DNA of 64,000 nucleotides. Source: Candidatus Poribacteria bacterium. GTDB lineage: Bacteria; Poribacteria; WGA-4E; WGA-3G. Position numbers and translations under genes: made by a program. Numbering within the stretch: position 1 is the first letter of the stretch; each line of letters starts with the position of its first letter. Positions 8,131 to 16,561 of this stretch are shown here, piece by piece. Under the pieces are notes generated by a model. It did not search any database. It saw nothing but the letters and a program-made list of their open reading frames with translations, and was not told the origin of the DNA. The stretch lies in assembly GCA_028824685.1 (NCBI GenBank), contig JAPPCZ010000082.1, positions 31,272 through 95,271 on the forward strand. The letters run 5' to 3'.

Positions 8131-9165
8131 CTATAATGAACCGTCCCCAAACTTTTTCTGGAACAGCGATACCGTATCGTGATCAGGGTGATTCGGTAGT
8201 TCAGCGGGAGACTCCCACTCTTCATCAACGTCCGTCAGTTTCACAGGTTTCCCATCATTTTCCAAAATTGATTTCCACCCCGCAAGGAAGACGTTGGTCT
8301 TGTGCTGAAGCTGCCCAAAGGTTTGCGGCATTTCGTTGTGTAGTGCCATATTCTGGAATGCCCAGATTGTCGGCACCCAGATTTCTGTCTTATCATAAGG
8401 ATAACCTGTACCAGTATGGATTCTAAAATTTTCGCCACCGTAAGCTTCACGCGTGTGAATCTGCACGGTGCCCCATGAACCGCTTACCTGATGGAGTGTC
8501 CCATAGAATTGGTGTCCCTCGCCATTAACGTGCTCAAAAGTGATGACACCGGGAGGGCTATGCCAACTATCCGCCTGATATGCTACGGACACAACGGGGT
8601 TACCTGCTTCTGCTATTGCTTTGCACACCATATAGACACCGTGAATGCCGTGTGTGGGATAGTCATCAAACGAGTTAGTGGCTGTGTAGCAGACGATTTG
8701 TTTGTCACTTGCCCATGCCTTAGCGCGTGAGATTGGCTCGTTATGTTCGTGGCTTGATGGTGCAAGGATTGTTGCACCGTGTTTTTCTGCCAACGTTATC
8801 ATTTTCCGCGCTTTGGCAAGGGAATTGGCAAATGGGCGATTGATAAGGTTCGGCAGACCCGCTTCAAGATAGGGTTCGTGTAGGATATGGTTCCATGGAT
8901 GATTATAATATCCACCGGAAATTACGCCATCTACCTTTCCTAACATATCATCAAAATTTTTGACAACTTCGCATCCGTAAGATTCAGCAATCGCTTTTGC
9001 TTTCTCATATTCAATGTCCCAACAGTGTGTGATGCGCATTCCTGTAAAAGGCGTATCTTTCTGACCGGCGCGCGGGTTAATGGCAGGTGCCCACAACGGC
9101 ATATGCGAATAAGAATCTACGTTCAGAAATCCAACGCGGAAAGGTTTAGTGTTAGGTGCTTGCAT
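8131..9165 (-). CDS. Gfo/Idh/MocA-like protein with altered active-site motif
   Basis: 344-residue relative of the Gfo/Idh/MocA NAD(P)-dependent sugar oxidoreductases. The N-terminal Rossmann half reads RVGFLNVDSYSHMPLWAP and later THCWDIEYEKAKAIAESYGC with DGVISGGYYN; the C-terminal half is the usual alpha/beta substrate domain. At the site where the family has E-K-P, this protein has LINRPFANS, so the catalytic lysine is replaced by arginine and the glutamate by asparagine. GFLNVDSYSH also replaces the usual GxGxxG dinucleotide loop. It may be a non-canonical or non-catalytic member. It is the last gene of a minus-strand set with a sugar isomerase and a canonical dehydrogenase. GGAG lies eight bases before the ATG. 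Confidence 0.82.
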   Translation of the reverse strand: MQAPNTKPFRVGFLNVDSYSHMPLWAPAINPRAGQKDTPFTGMRITHCWDIEYEKAKAIAESYGCEVVKNFDDMLGKVDGVISGGYYNHPWNHILHEPYLEAGLPNLINRPFANSLAKARKMITLAEKHGATILAPSSHEHNEPISRAKAWASDKQIVCYTATNSFDDYPTHGIHGVYMVCKAIAEAGNPVVSVAYQADSWHSPPGVITFEHVNGEGHQFYGTLHQVSGSWGTVQIHTREAYGGENFRIHTGTGYPYDKTEIWVPTIWAFQNMALHNEMPQTFGQLQHKTNVFLAGWKSILENDGKPVKLTDVDEEWESPAELPNHPDHDTVSLFQKKFGDGSL

Positions 9166-9181
9166 GGTTGTCTCCTTTTAT

Positions 9182-9266
9182 AGTTCTCAGTCTTCAGTTC
9201 TCGGTTGTCAGTTAAAAGCAGTATCTAAGGCACGTTGTATCTCTCTTTTCTATTTGCTGACTGCTA
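9182..9266. repeat. TCAGT(T/C)-type dispersed repeat
   Basis: AGTTCTCAGTCTTCAGTTCTCGGTTGTCAGTTAAAAG on the left and a rough inverse, CTCTTTTCTATTTGCTGACTGCT, on the right, filling most of the gap between two genes of the minus-strand set. Same family as 2247-2350. Confidence 0.6.
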
Positions 9267-9267
9267 T

Positions 9268-10428
9268 TTACATTGAAACCCAAGTTGAGCCGTTTTCACA
9301 AGACTCAACCGCTTTGTAAATGAACTGCATCCCTCTAAGTCCGTCATAGACTGTTGGAAAATCATACGCTTCGGTTTTCATCGGGTCGCCATCAATGTGT
9401 CGCCGGATTGCCTCAACAATACCCACATAGATAGTCGCAAATGCTTCCAAGTATCCTTCGGGATGTCCAGTCGGGATACGCGCACCTGCAGCCGCTGCTT
9501 CAGATAGATAACCCTGACCGCGGGTAAGCGTTTGCCTCGGTTCACCATAACGATAGAGTTCGAGATAGTTCGGATTCTCCTGCGCCCATTTCACTGCGCC
9601 CTGTTCGGCGTAAACGCGGAGCGTGAGTCCATTTTCTTCCCCGGTGGCAACTTGACTTATGCTTAAAACACCTTTACCACCACCTTTGAAACGGAGCAAG
9701 GCGTTGACATCCTCATCAAGTACCCTGTCGGGAAGGAAGGTGCTTTTATCAGCACAGAGTTCGGTAATCGGATCGCCGGTGACGTATTCAAGCAGGTTAA
9801 CACAATGTGTGCCGACATCGCCCATCGTACCACCAATACCTGACTGTGCTGGATCCACCCGCCACGCAGCTTGCTTCTGACCGAGTTTCTCGTGCGGCAC
9901 CATCAGGAAATCCTGGAGGTATTCGACGATAACTTTACGGATTTGTCCCATTGAACCCTCGGCGAACAGATCACGCGCATGCCGTACGAGCGGATGCCCT
10001 GTATAGTTGTGTGTCAGCGCAAAGACAAGTCCTGAATCTTTGACGAGTTGGACAAGTGCTTCTGCCTCATCAAGACTGTAAGTCATCGGTTTATCGCAGA
10101 CAACGTGGAAACCCGCGTCTAAAAAGGTCTTCGCGATGTCAAAGTGGGAGAGATTTGGTGTGACAATGCTGACAAAATCAATGCGTTCATCTTCGGGGAG
10201 CGCTGCTTCGGTTTCCGCCATCTCTGCGTAACTGTTGTAGCAGCGATTTGGGTCAAGATACAATTCTTCACCTGTGATTCGCGTGTTTTCGGGGTCGCGC
10301 GAGAAACACCCAGCGACAACTTCAATCTGCTGATCAAGCGTGGCAGCGATGCGGTGAACACCACCAATAAACGCTCCCTGTCCACCACCTACCATACCCA
10401 TTCGTAATTTTCGTTTCCAAGATTCCAT
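9268..10428 (-). CDS. Gfo/Idh/MocA family oxidoreductase
   Basis: 386-residue NAD(P)-dependent oxidoreductase that probably oxidises or reduces a sugar or inositol derivative at one hydroxyl. The Rossmann loop GMVGGGQGAFIGGVHR is near the N-terminus, VDFVSIVTPNLSHFDIA follows, and the catalytic motif is FHVVCDKPMTYSLDEAE (D-K-P variant of E-K-P, lysine present). GGTMGDVGTHCVNLLEYVTG is the conserved substrate-domain segment with the catalytic-type H. The second ATG (10428) is chosen because GGAG lies eight bases upstream; the first ATG (10434) would leave only two. It begins 22 bp after the sugar isomerase gene, so both are one operon, consistent with a 3-keto-sugar or inositol-type catabolic route. 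Confidence 0.9.
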   Translation of the reverse strand: MESWKRKLRMGMVGGGQGAFIGGVHRIAATLDQQIEVVAGCFSRDPENTRITGEELYLDPNRCYNSYAEMAETEAALPEDERIDFVSIVTPNLSHFDIAKTFLDAGFHVVCDKPMTYSLDEAEALVQLVKDSGLVFALTHNYTGHPLVRHARDLFAEGSMGQIRKVIVEYLQDFLMVPHEKLGQKQAAWRVDPAQSGIGGTMGDVGTHCVNLLEYVTGDPITELCADKSTFLPDRVLDEDVNALLRFKGGGKGVLSISQVATGEENGLTLRVYAEQGAVKWAQENPNYLELYRYGEPRQTLTRGQGYLSEAAAAGARIPTGHPEGYLEAFATIYVGIVEAIRRHIDGDPMKTEAYDFPTVYDGLRGMQFIYKAVESCENGSTWVSM

Positions 10429-10450
10429 AGTCATTACTCCAATTTAGTTG

Positions 10451-11503
10451 TCAAGAATTCAAACCAAGAATATCTCTATTCCGTTCCACGTCTGTCTCAC
10501 CGCCAGCAAAGTCATCAAAGGCGACATCGGTTGTCTCAATGATGTGTTTAGCGATAAACGGTGCGCCTTCTGCCGCGCCTTGTTCTGGACTTTTGACGCA
10601 GCATTCCCATTCCAGCACTGCCCAACTGTCGTAGCCTGCTTCGGTGAGCAGTGTGAACACTTGTGTGAAATCCACCTGTCCATCACCCAGCGAACGGAAT
10701 CTTCCCGCGCGACCTGCCCATGACTGATAACCACCGTAGACCCCAACTCGACCTGTCGGACGGAATTCGGCATCCTTAACATGAAATCCTTTGATGCGTT
10801 CTCCGTACAACCGAATGAAGTCGATATAGTCAAGCTGTTGCAGGAGAAAATGGCTTGGATCGTAGTTGAGGCAGACGGCGGGATGATTGTCCGTATAATC
10901 CAGGAACATCTCATAAGTCGCACCGTCATAAATGTCTGAACCTGGGTGGAGTTCGTAGGCGAAGACCTGACCGTTATCGTGAGCCAGATTCAAAAGAGAC
11001 AGCCACCGTGCAGCGAGTTCTTTGAACGCCTCTTCAATGATTCCATCGGGACGTTGAGGCCACGGGTAGACGGTGTGCCACGCGAACCCCCCTGAAAGTA
11101 CGGGAATGACATCCAATCCCATGTTAACCGAAGCGTGGATACATTTGGTCAATTCGCCTGTTGCCCATGCTGTCCTTTCGGTACCGCGCAGACCGGGTGG
11201 ATGAAACGCCTCGAACATCACTTCATACGCGGGATGTATAGCTAAGACTTGTCCAGCAAGGTAACCTGCCACCTCTGTAGCTTCAAGTCCAATCTCATTA
11301 AGCATTCCTTTGAATTCATCGCAATAGGTTTTGGACTCGGCTGCTTTTCCAAGGTCAATAACGCGATCGTCCCATCCGGGAAGTTGAACGCCTTTGTAAC
11401 CTAAACTTGCAACCCATTTCCCAATATTCTCCATAGTATCGTATGGCGCCTCGTCCCGCATGAATTGGGCGAGAAAGATAGCTGGACCTTTGATTTTCGG
11501 CAT
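10451..11503 (-). CDS. sugar phosphate isomerase/epimerase (AP endonuclease 2 fold)
   Basis: 350-residue TIM-barrel protein of the xylose isomerase-like/sugar phosphate epimerase family. The four metal ligands expected for the fold are visible: Glu184 in FAYELHPG, Asp215 in LNYDPSHF, His241 in KGFHVKDAE and Glu298 in VLEWECC. It likely isomerises or epimerises a sugar or keto-sugar together with the two downstream dehydrogenase-type proteins. First gene of the minus-strand operon; GTGGAGGAAC precedes the ATG at the right distance. Upstream are 250 bp with a palindromic repeat and the divergent ABC transporter. The exact substrate cannot be read from sequence. Confidence 0.9.
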   Translation of the reverse strand: MPKIKGPAIFLAQFMRDEAPYDTMENIGKWVASLGYKGVQLPGWDDRVIDLGKAAESKTYCDEFKGMLNEIGLEATEVAGYLAGQVLAIHPAYEVMFEAFHPPGLRGTERTAWATGELTKCIHASVNMGLDVIPVLSGGFAWHTVYPWPQRPDGIIEEAFKELAARWLSLLNLAHDNGQVFAYELHPGSDIYDGATYEMFLDYTDNHPAVCLNYDPSHFLLQQLDYIDFIRLYGERIKGFHVKDAEFRPTGRVGVYGGYQSWAGRAGRFRSLGDGQVDFTQVFTLLTEAGYDSWAVLEWECCVKSPEQGAAEGAPFIAKHIIETTDVAFDDFAGGETDVERNRDILGLNS

Positions 11504-11582
11504 TGTTCCTCCACTTTTATATCCGTGTTGTAAACGTCAACCAATATATAGTAAACTTTAGAATTAACGTGGCATTTTGAGA

Positions 11583-11648
11583 TGTAGGAGGGAACTCCGA
11601 TTCCCGACTATCAGTGAGGTTCGTCGCGATTCGGAGATCGCTCCTACA
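11583..11648. repeat. 66-bp palindromic repeat (TGTAGGAG...CTCCTACA)
   Basis: TGTAGGAGGGAACTCCGATT on the left faces GATTCGGAGATCGCTCCTACA on the right, forming a long imperfect hairpin. The same core occurs at 18324-18389 (inverted) and 61120-61185, and a variant at 25741-25816. Here the MITE-type ends seen at those loci are not recognisable. Confidence 0.8.
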
Positions 11649-11755
11649 GATCAGGTTTAAATCCATGAAATCAATTACCAAATGTTCACGTATATTGAGT
11701 ATAATATATAAAAGTAACCTTGAAATGTCAAGAGTTTTGGAGGCTGTTGAGTTTA

Positions 11756-12619
11756 GTGGTACAAGAAAAAGTTAAACAACCTGTATATGGACTAACTGTC
11801 CGCGGTGTTAAGAAACATTTTCACAGAAGAAAAAAAACTGAAGAAAAACTACGTTTTCATCAGAAGATTCGGCACTGGTTAAAGCGTGAAAAGGAAACGA
11901 TCCGGGCTGTTGATGGCATCTCCCTTGATGTTAGTATCGGTGAAATATACGGTATTTTAGGTGCTAACGGTTCTGGCAAATCAACCCTTATCCGTCTTAT
12001 ATCAACGCTTCTTTTGCCAGATGCTGGGAGTATCCACGTTTTCGGAGATGATGTCGTTACCAACAGTATGAAGGTGCGACGTGTCATGAACCGTGTCTCT
12101 GTTGAAGCGTCCTTTTTTAAACGTCTTTCTTCAGCAGAAAACCTGATATACGCCGCGCGTCTTTACGGGATCTCGGCAGCAGAAGCAAATAAAAAAGCGC
12201 GCAACATTTTAGAGAGACTCGGTTTTGAAGCGAAGCGGATGGATGGAGAGATGGAACAACTCTCACGCGGGATGCAACAGAAGGTTGCGATTGCGCGTGC
12301 GCTTTTAACTACGCCTATGCTTCTATTACTTGATGAACCGACAACGGGACTTGACCCGAAATCTAAGCGCGATGTACAAGCCTTTATTGAGGAAATCCGA
12401 AACGAGCGAAATGCCGTTATCGTGTTAACGACACATGATATGGTAGAAGCAGAAAAGTTGTGCGATAGGATCGCTATTATTGACAACGGTAAGTTTATTG
12501 CGGAGGGGACTGTGAAAGAGTTAATTGCCAAAGTGCCGCCAAAAGATAATTCACCTGTTACGCTTGAAGATGTGTTCATTGCATTGACAGGAAAAGACTT
12601 AGAGGAAGGAGAAGAATAA
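11756..12619 (+). CDS. ABC transporter ATP-binding protein (ABC-2 exporter type)
   Basis: About 287-residue ATPase of a NatA/drug-exporter type ABC system. Walker A is GANGSGKST, the signature is LSRGMQQKVAIARALL, Walker B is LLLLDEPTTGLD, and the H-loop is TTHDMVEAEKLCDR. A basic, charged N-terminal insert (HFHRRKKTEEKLRFHQKI) precedes the core. The start is uncertain: GGAGG at 11739-11743 serves either a TTG at 11747 (3-nt gap) or the GTG at 11756 (12-nt gap), and no ATG fits. The permease gene begins four bases after the stop, so the pair is an operon. The exported substrate is unknown. Confidence 0.9.
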   Translation: MVQEKVKQPVYGLTVRGVKKHFHRRKKTEEKLRFHQKIRHWLKREKETIRAVDGISLDVSIGEIYGILGANGSGKSTLIRLISTLLLPDAGSIHVFGDDVVTNSMKVRRVMNRVSVEASFFKRLSSAENLIYAARLYGISAAEANKKARNILERLGFEAKRMDGEMEQLSRGMQQKVAIARALLTTPMLLLLDEPTTGLDPKSKRDVQAFIEEIRNERNAVIVLTTHDMVEAEKLCDRIAIIDNGKFIAEGTVKELIAKVPPKDNSPVTLEDVFIALTGKDLEEGEE

Positions 12620-12623
12620 AACG

Positions 12624-13430
12624 ATGCTGAATATCAGGCGAGAAACTATTATTTCTTACGCTTTTATTGAGCGGAACTTTAATCTGCTGAAACGATATCT
12701 GAATTGGGAAATTCTGTTTTTTAGCTACTCTATCGTCAACGCGCTAACAATCGGCTTAATTATGGTTGGACGGGGAAGTAGCCAAGATGTGCTTTACCTT
12801 GTTATTGGCGCGTTGATATGGGGATTTCTCTCTATTATGATGCGTGAAGTTAGCGATGCGATTACATGGGAACGATGGGAAGGTACAATTGAATATACCT
12901 TCATGGCACCGATTTACCGCATCACGCATCTCGTAGGTTCTTGTCTCTTTGCAATCTTATACGGACTGTTGCGGACGGGCTTAGTTTTGGCAATTATGCC
13001 ACTCTTTTTCGGTGAACATATTGATTTGGGTAGCGCGAATTGGATCACGATGGGTGTGACCGTTGCTGTTTCAAGTTTATCGTTTATCGGTATCGGTTTG
13101 ATGGCTGCTATTTTTCCACTGCTCTCACCCGAAAAAGGACAAGCAGCGACAGGAATACTCCAATCTGTGCTGCTGTTGATTTCCGGTATTTATTATGAGA
13201 TAGAGGTTTTACCTGACTGGCTTCAACCTTTCTCAATAATTTCCCCTGCAACCTATACACTTCGATCCATCCGTGCAGCAATGTTGGAAAACGCATCGGT
13301 ACAAAGCCAAGCAGAAAATCTATTACTACTGCTCGTTATCGGAATTGTGCTAATTCCGTTGGGGTTTTGGGTTTTCCATATCGCGGAAAGATATGCTAAA
13401 CGTGTGGGGCGACTAAAGCGAAGTGGGTAG
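12624..13430 (+). CDS. ABC-2 type transporter permease
   Basis: 268-residue inner-membrane protein with about six hydrophobic helices, partner of the ATPase encoded immediately upstream. LVIGALIWGFLSIMMREVSDAITWERWEGTIEYTFMAP is typical of ABC-2 permeases, where the soluble EGTIEYTF segment contacts the ATPase. LLISGIYYEIEVLPDWLQPFS and PATYTLRSIR follow near the C-terminal half, also family-like. GGAGAAG precedes the ATG. With the ATPase it should form a homodimeric exporter (two ATPases, two permeases). Drug, polysaccharide or lipid export are all possible; nothing nearby decides. Confidence 0.88.
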   Translation: MLNIRRETIISYAFIERNFNLLKRYLNWEILFFSYSIVNALTIGLIMVGRGSSQDVLYLVIGALIWGFLSIMMREVSDAITWERWEGTIEYTFMAPIYRITHLVGSCLFAILYGLLRTGLVLAIMPLFFGEHIDLGSANWITMGVTVAVSSLSFIGIGLMAAIFPLLSPEKGQAATGILQSVLLLISGIYYEIEVLPDWLQPFSIISPATYTLRSIRAAMLENASVQSQAENLLLLLVIGIVLIPLGFWVFHIAERYAKRVGRLKRSG

Positions 13431-13531
13431 GATTCATAGGTAAATATAAATAGCTATTCACAGGTAGGTGAGGTTTTCTAACCGCACTATAGGCGTTAAT
13501 TTAAGGGAATTATCCTATATTTTTTGAGTTA

Positions 13532-13686
13532 TTTCAGCCCCAGCGGGGCGGTATGTTTATAGCAAAGGTCAACATCCCATATTGAGCCCCATCGGGGCGA
13601 TATGTATATAGTATGTCGCTCCTACGGAGCTCAAGAGAAAGCTTGACTTTGCTTTCTATAAACATATTGTTCCTACGGAACTCAAG
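13532..13686. repeat. cluster of four short hairpin repeats
   Basis: The 310-bp gap between the permease and hisF holds no gene. It contains four copies of a short unit: two forward (CAGCCCCAGCGGGGCGGTAT at 13535 and GAGCCCCATCGGGGCGATAT at 13584) and two inverted (GCTCCTACGGAGCTCAAG and TTCCTACGGAACTCAAG). Each is a small hairpin joined to TATGTTTATAG. Related units lie inside the 31515-31890 element. Confidence 0.7.
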
Positions 13687-13741
13687 ATTTAATATCGGGT
13701 TTACAAAACCCTCCCACAGGCATCGTGATCTATCAAGGATA

Positions 13742-14521
13742 TTACCAAGTATCACGCACACTCACACCTTCATCTGCCAGATAGGTTTTAATGCCCTCAA
13801 TTGTGAATTCGCCATAGTGTGTGATAGAGGCGACAATTGCAGCATCGGCATTGCTCTCAACAAAAACATCGCGCAGGTGTTGTGGATTTCCTGCTCCACC
13901 AGAAGCAATAACAGGTACTGGCACAATGTCTGCGATTGCCCCCGTTAACTCCAATTCATAACCTGCCTTCGTGCCATCCGCATCAATGCTATTGACCACA
14001 ATCTCGCCTGCACCTAAGTCCACACCGCGAGCAGACCATTCCAGAGCGTCCCAACCGACAGGTTTCCGTCCACCGTCAATATAGATTTCATAGCCGCTTG
14101 GAATCTGTTCACTTTTAGAAACCTTTTTCACCTGCATGCTTAACACAACACATTGACTACCGAATGCACGCGCGCCTTCAGAGATAATATCGGGATTTCG
14201 TACTGCGCCAGAATCTATACTGACCTTTTCTGCACCAGCAAGCAGGACGCACCGCATATCTTCAAGCGTACGCAACCCACCCCCAACAGAAAACGGGATA
14301 AAGATTTCTGCGGCAACAGCAGAGACAACATCAATCATGATGTCGCGCCGTTCATTGCTGGCGGTAATGTCGTAAAAGACGAGTTCGTCTGCACCACCTT
14401 CGTAATAAAAACGCGCCATTTCTACAGGGTCACCTACGTCAACATTGCCTTTGAAAGCGATACCTTTAGTGACCTTTCCAGCACGTACGTCTAAACATGG
14501 TATTATTCGTTTTGTTAGCAT
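13742..14521 (-). CDS. hisF: imidazole glycerol phosphate synthase cyclase subunit HisF (Q130 variant)
   Basis: 259-residue (beta/alpha)8 barrel HisF, the cyclase half of the enzyme that turns PRFAR and ammonia into imidazole glycerol phosphate and AICAR in histidine synthesis. [17 protein letters not shown] gives Asp11; [36 protein letters not shown] and PVIASGGAG are the phosphate-binding strands. At position 130, where the reference enzyme has the second catalytic Asp (AIDAKR), this one reads [10 protein letters not shown], giving Gln. Start chosen at 14521 because AGGAG lies seven bases upstream. No hisH or other his gene is adjacent. It is either a working variant or a specialised paralogue. 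Confidence 0.88.
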   Translation of the reverse strand: MLTKRIIPCLDVRAGKVTKGIAFKGNVDVGDPVEMARFYYEGGADELVFYDITASNERRDIMIDVVSAVAAEIFIPFSVGGGLRTLEDMRCVLLAGAEKVSIDSGAVRNPDIISEGARAFGSQCVVLSMQVKKVSKSEQIPSGYEIYIDGGRKPVGWDALEWSARGVDLGAGEIVVNSIDADGTKAGYELELTGAIADIVPVPVIASGGAGNPQHLRDVFVESNADAAIVASITHYGEFTIEGIKTYLADEGVSVRDTW

Positions 14522-14596
14522 AATTCTCCTTTTCAAATTCTACTATCTGAGCAAGTCGCATGGAAAGTATAGAGGTCTGGGAGTTAGATATTACCC

Positions 14597-15664
14597 TTAA
14601 AATAAATCATGGAGACGTATACTTTTCATTTCACCCCATTGCGTAGGCAATTTTTCCTGCGGAGATACAGACAGTGCACCTTCTACCCAATGCGGTCGAA
14701 TGTCGTCATATCGATGGCGTGTTAAGCGTCTGAGTTTACCGGTTGCAATCTCATACCGATAGATGTCATGAAACCGCTTTTCACGCGGCACTTCAAGTAA
14801 CCCCGCAGAAAAGAGAAATGCCTGACCATGATCCATTGAACACAACCCAGAGCCAACCCATTCTCCACCCATTTTCTCATTCACATCAATTTCCTTTTTC
14901 GCACCGTTGGGACGCATAATAACGAATCGTTTTATCGGAAAATCTCCTTGTAGTCCGCCTACTGATTTAAGGAACAGTATCCGCTGTCCACCTGATGACC
15001 ATTTAGGGTAAACTCTGAACGACAGATGCTGTCCAGGGTCTTGATCCGGCAAAAAGGGGCGGTGGTTTGTTCCATTTGCTGACATAACCCAAATATTCTT
15101 GTTTGCTATGCCGGACCCTCTTAATATGAATTTTTCGTAAAGAATTTCTTTCCCATCTGGTGACCAATCAGGAGAAGTAGCGCCGTGCGATTCCTTCCCG
15201 CCCGTCACCTGTTTGACTGTATGATCCACCAAGTCTATAACATGGATCTCAGTTTCTCCACTCCGGTTGCTTGTAAACGCCAGGTGCCTCCCATCTGGTG
15301 ACCAAGTCGGCGATCCATTTCTATTCCCTTGTCCATCATGTGTGAGTTGTTGTTGGTTCGTGCCATCAGCGTTCATAATAAACAGCTGATACTTTTGTAT
15401 ATCTTTCTCAAGGTTCCTCATAAAAGCGATTTGGGTGCCGTCTGGCGACCAACGCGGGAAATCCTCCCAAAACTGATTGTCTGTCAATCTGCGGATACCG
15501 GTGCCGCCATCGTTCATCACATAAATACTGCCATTATAGACAAACACGATTTTAGCATTCACGCCGCTTGGGGAAAACAGCACAAACAAGCAAAAGCATA
15601 CTGTATAGGCAAACATCTGCGAAAGTATATATGTTATTTTATCTTTATTTGAAAATTGTCTCAT
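14597..15664 (-). CDS. secreted TolB-like PD40 beta-propeller protein
   Basis: 355-residue exported protein with a signal peptide (about residues 1-37, ending SGVNA) and a six-bladed TolB-type propeller. Blades show the PD40 pattern FPRWSPDGTQIAFMRN, PTWSPDGRHLAFTSN, PDWSPDGKEILYEK and PKWSSGGQRILFL, each followed by an xIxVMxADGTN-type strand. TolB-like proteins bind partners in the periplasm or at the surface; no Tol-Pal genes are adjacent. After the last blade comes a tail, KLPTQWGEMK, similar to that of the LamG protein at 7254-8006. The ATG at 15664 is used because GGAG lies seven bases upstream; an earlier in-frame ATG has none. Confidence 0.87.
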   Translation of the reverse strand: MRQFSNKDKITYILSQMFAYTVCFCLFVLFSPSGVNAKIVFVYNGSIYVMNDGGTGIRRLTDNQFWEDFPRWSPDGTQIAFMRNLEKDIQKYQLFIMNADGTNQQQLTHDGQGNRNGSPTWSPDGRHLAFTSNRSGETEIHVIDLVDHTVKQVTGGKESHGATSPDWSPDGKEILYEKFILRGSGIANKNIWVMSANGTNHRPFLPDQDPGQHLSFRVYPKWSSGGQRILFLKSVGGLQGDFPIKRFVIMRPNGAKKEIDVNEKMGGEWVGSGLCSMDHGQAFLFSAGLLEVPREKRFHDIYRYEIATGKLRRLTRHRYDDIRPHWVEGALSVSPQEKLPTQWGEMKSIRLHDLF

Positions 15665-15785
15665 ATTGTAACTCCTTAATACCCTAAGCATATTTGACGG
15701 TGAGGCTTGCACGCATCAGCGCGCGAGCCGGTAAGAAAAGCATAATCCGCTAAATACGTACTTGTAGGTGAGAAGATCACCTATT

Positions 15786-16318
15786 CTACACCGAGAGGCT
15801 CGTTCTTGTGGGGAAATGTCTCATCAATTGATGCCCCCAAAAATCACTTGCATCCCAAACCCCATCTCCATCGTGATCAACTTTCACAGTAAATCCCGAT
15901 TCTGCTTGGATAGTAATTTCTTGCCAGACTATTTCTGAGAGGTCGAAACTGAAACTACGACCTACTCCATAGGTGTCCCAGCCAGCTACCCAACCTTTTT
16001 CACCCCAATCCTGGGACGGATTAAACCAACGTGGAAAGTCCCCGATTAGCGTGCTCTCAAAGTCGATGTAATAGCGTACAGGCACTTTTCTTGGCCAATC
16101 TGGATGATTACCGGAATCGTTAGCAATATATGCGCCATGACTACTACTGACCACTGGGAATGTGTAGGAATATCCTACATAGGCATATCCATATACAAAC
16201 GTCATGAGCGGAACTTCGCTCATCCGAGCATCCGTATCCGAAGATGCGTAGACATCTGTTGTAACAAAACATGTCAATCCTATTAGCCGATGAAGGCTAT
16301 CAGAACTAAATTTTTCAC
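15786..16318 (-). CDS. hypothetical secreted protein, probable frameshift in signal peptide
   Basis: I do not recognise the family. The mature part (about 165 residues) is rich in Tyr, Trp and Gly and ends with an EF-hand-like DHDGDGVWDASDFW. AAGGAG sits upstream of a GTG (16318) that opens MKNLVLIAFIG and then meets TAA at 16283. In the overlapping frame the sequence continues LIGLTCFVTTDVYASS into the long open frame. Joined by a -1 shift near 16286, the two pieces make a normal signal peptide; unshifted, the long frame has a poor N-terminus with no ribosome site. So this is either a one-base indel (sequencing or real) or a recently broken gene. Confidence 0.55.
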
Positions 16319-16561
16319 AAATTTTCTCCTTTTTTGTATTATATCCAAGGAGACGCATCTATTATAGCGCGCCTCCGTTACTGTATAAACAATATACACA
16401 GGACTTACGTAAAATCTCATCATATTTTCAAAAAGTGTATATGATGCTTTTCGTAACTTAAAGACACAAATTAAATTGAAAAGGGTGCATAAAATTGAAA
16501 AGGAAAAGAAAAAATTGAGTTTACGCAGTTAATTTAGATACTTGAATTTGAAAACATTCAG

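Noticed and set aside
13742..14521. WbuZ-type (non-histidine) HisF relative
   Set aside because: The start [24 protein letters not shown] and [10 protein letters not shown] follow true HisF rather than WbuZ; only position 130 departs. It stays annotated as HisF with that caveat.
16385..16550. Possible inverted repeat CACAGGACTTACGTAAAAT ... TTTACGCAGTTAATTT between murJ and the secreted protein gene
   Set aside because: The arms match only loosely and no target duplication could be found, so it is not called an element.
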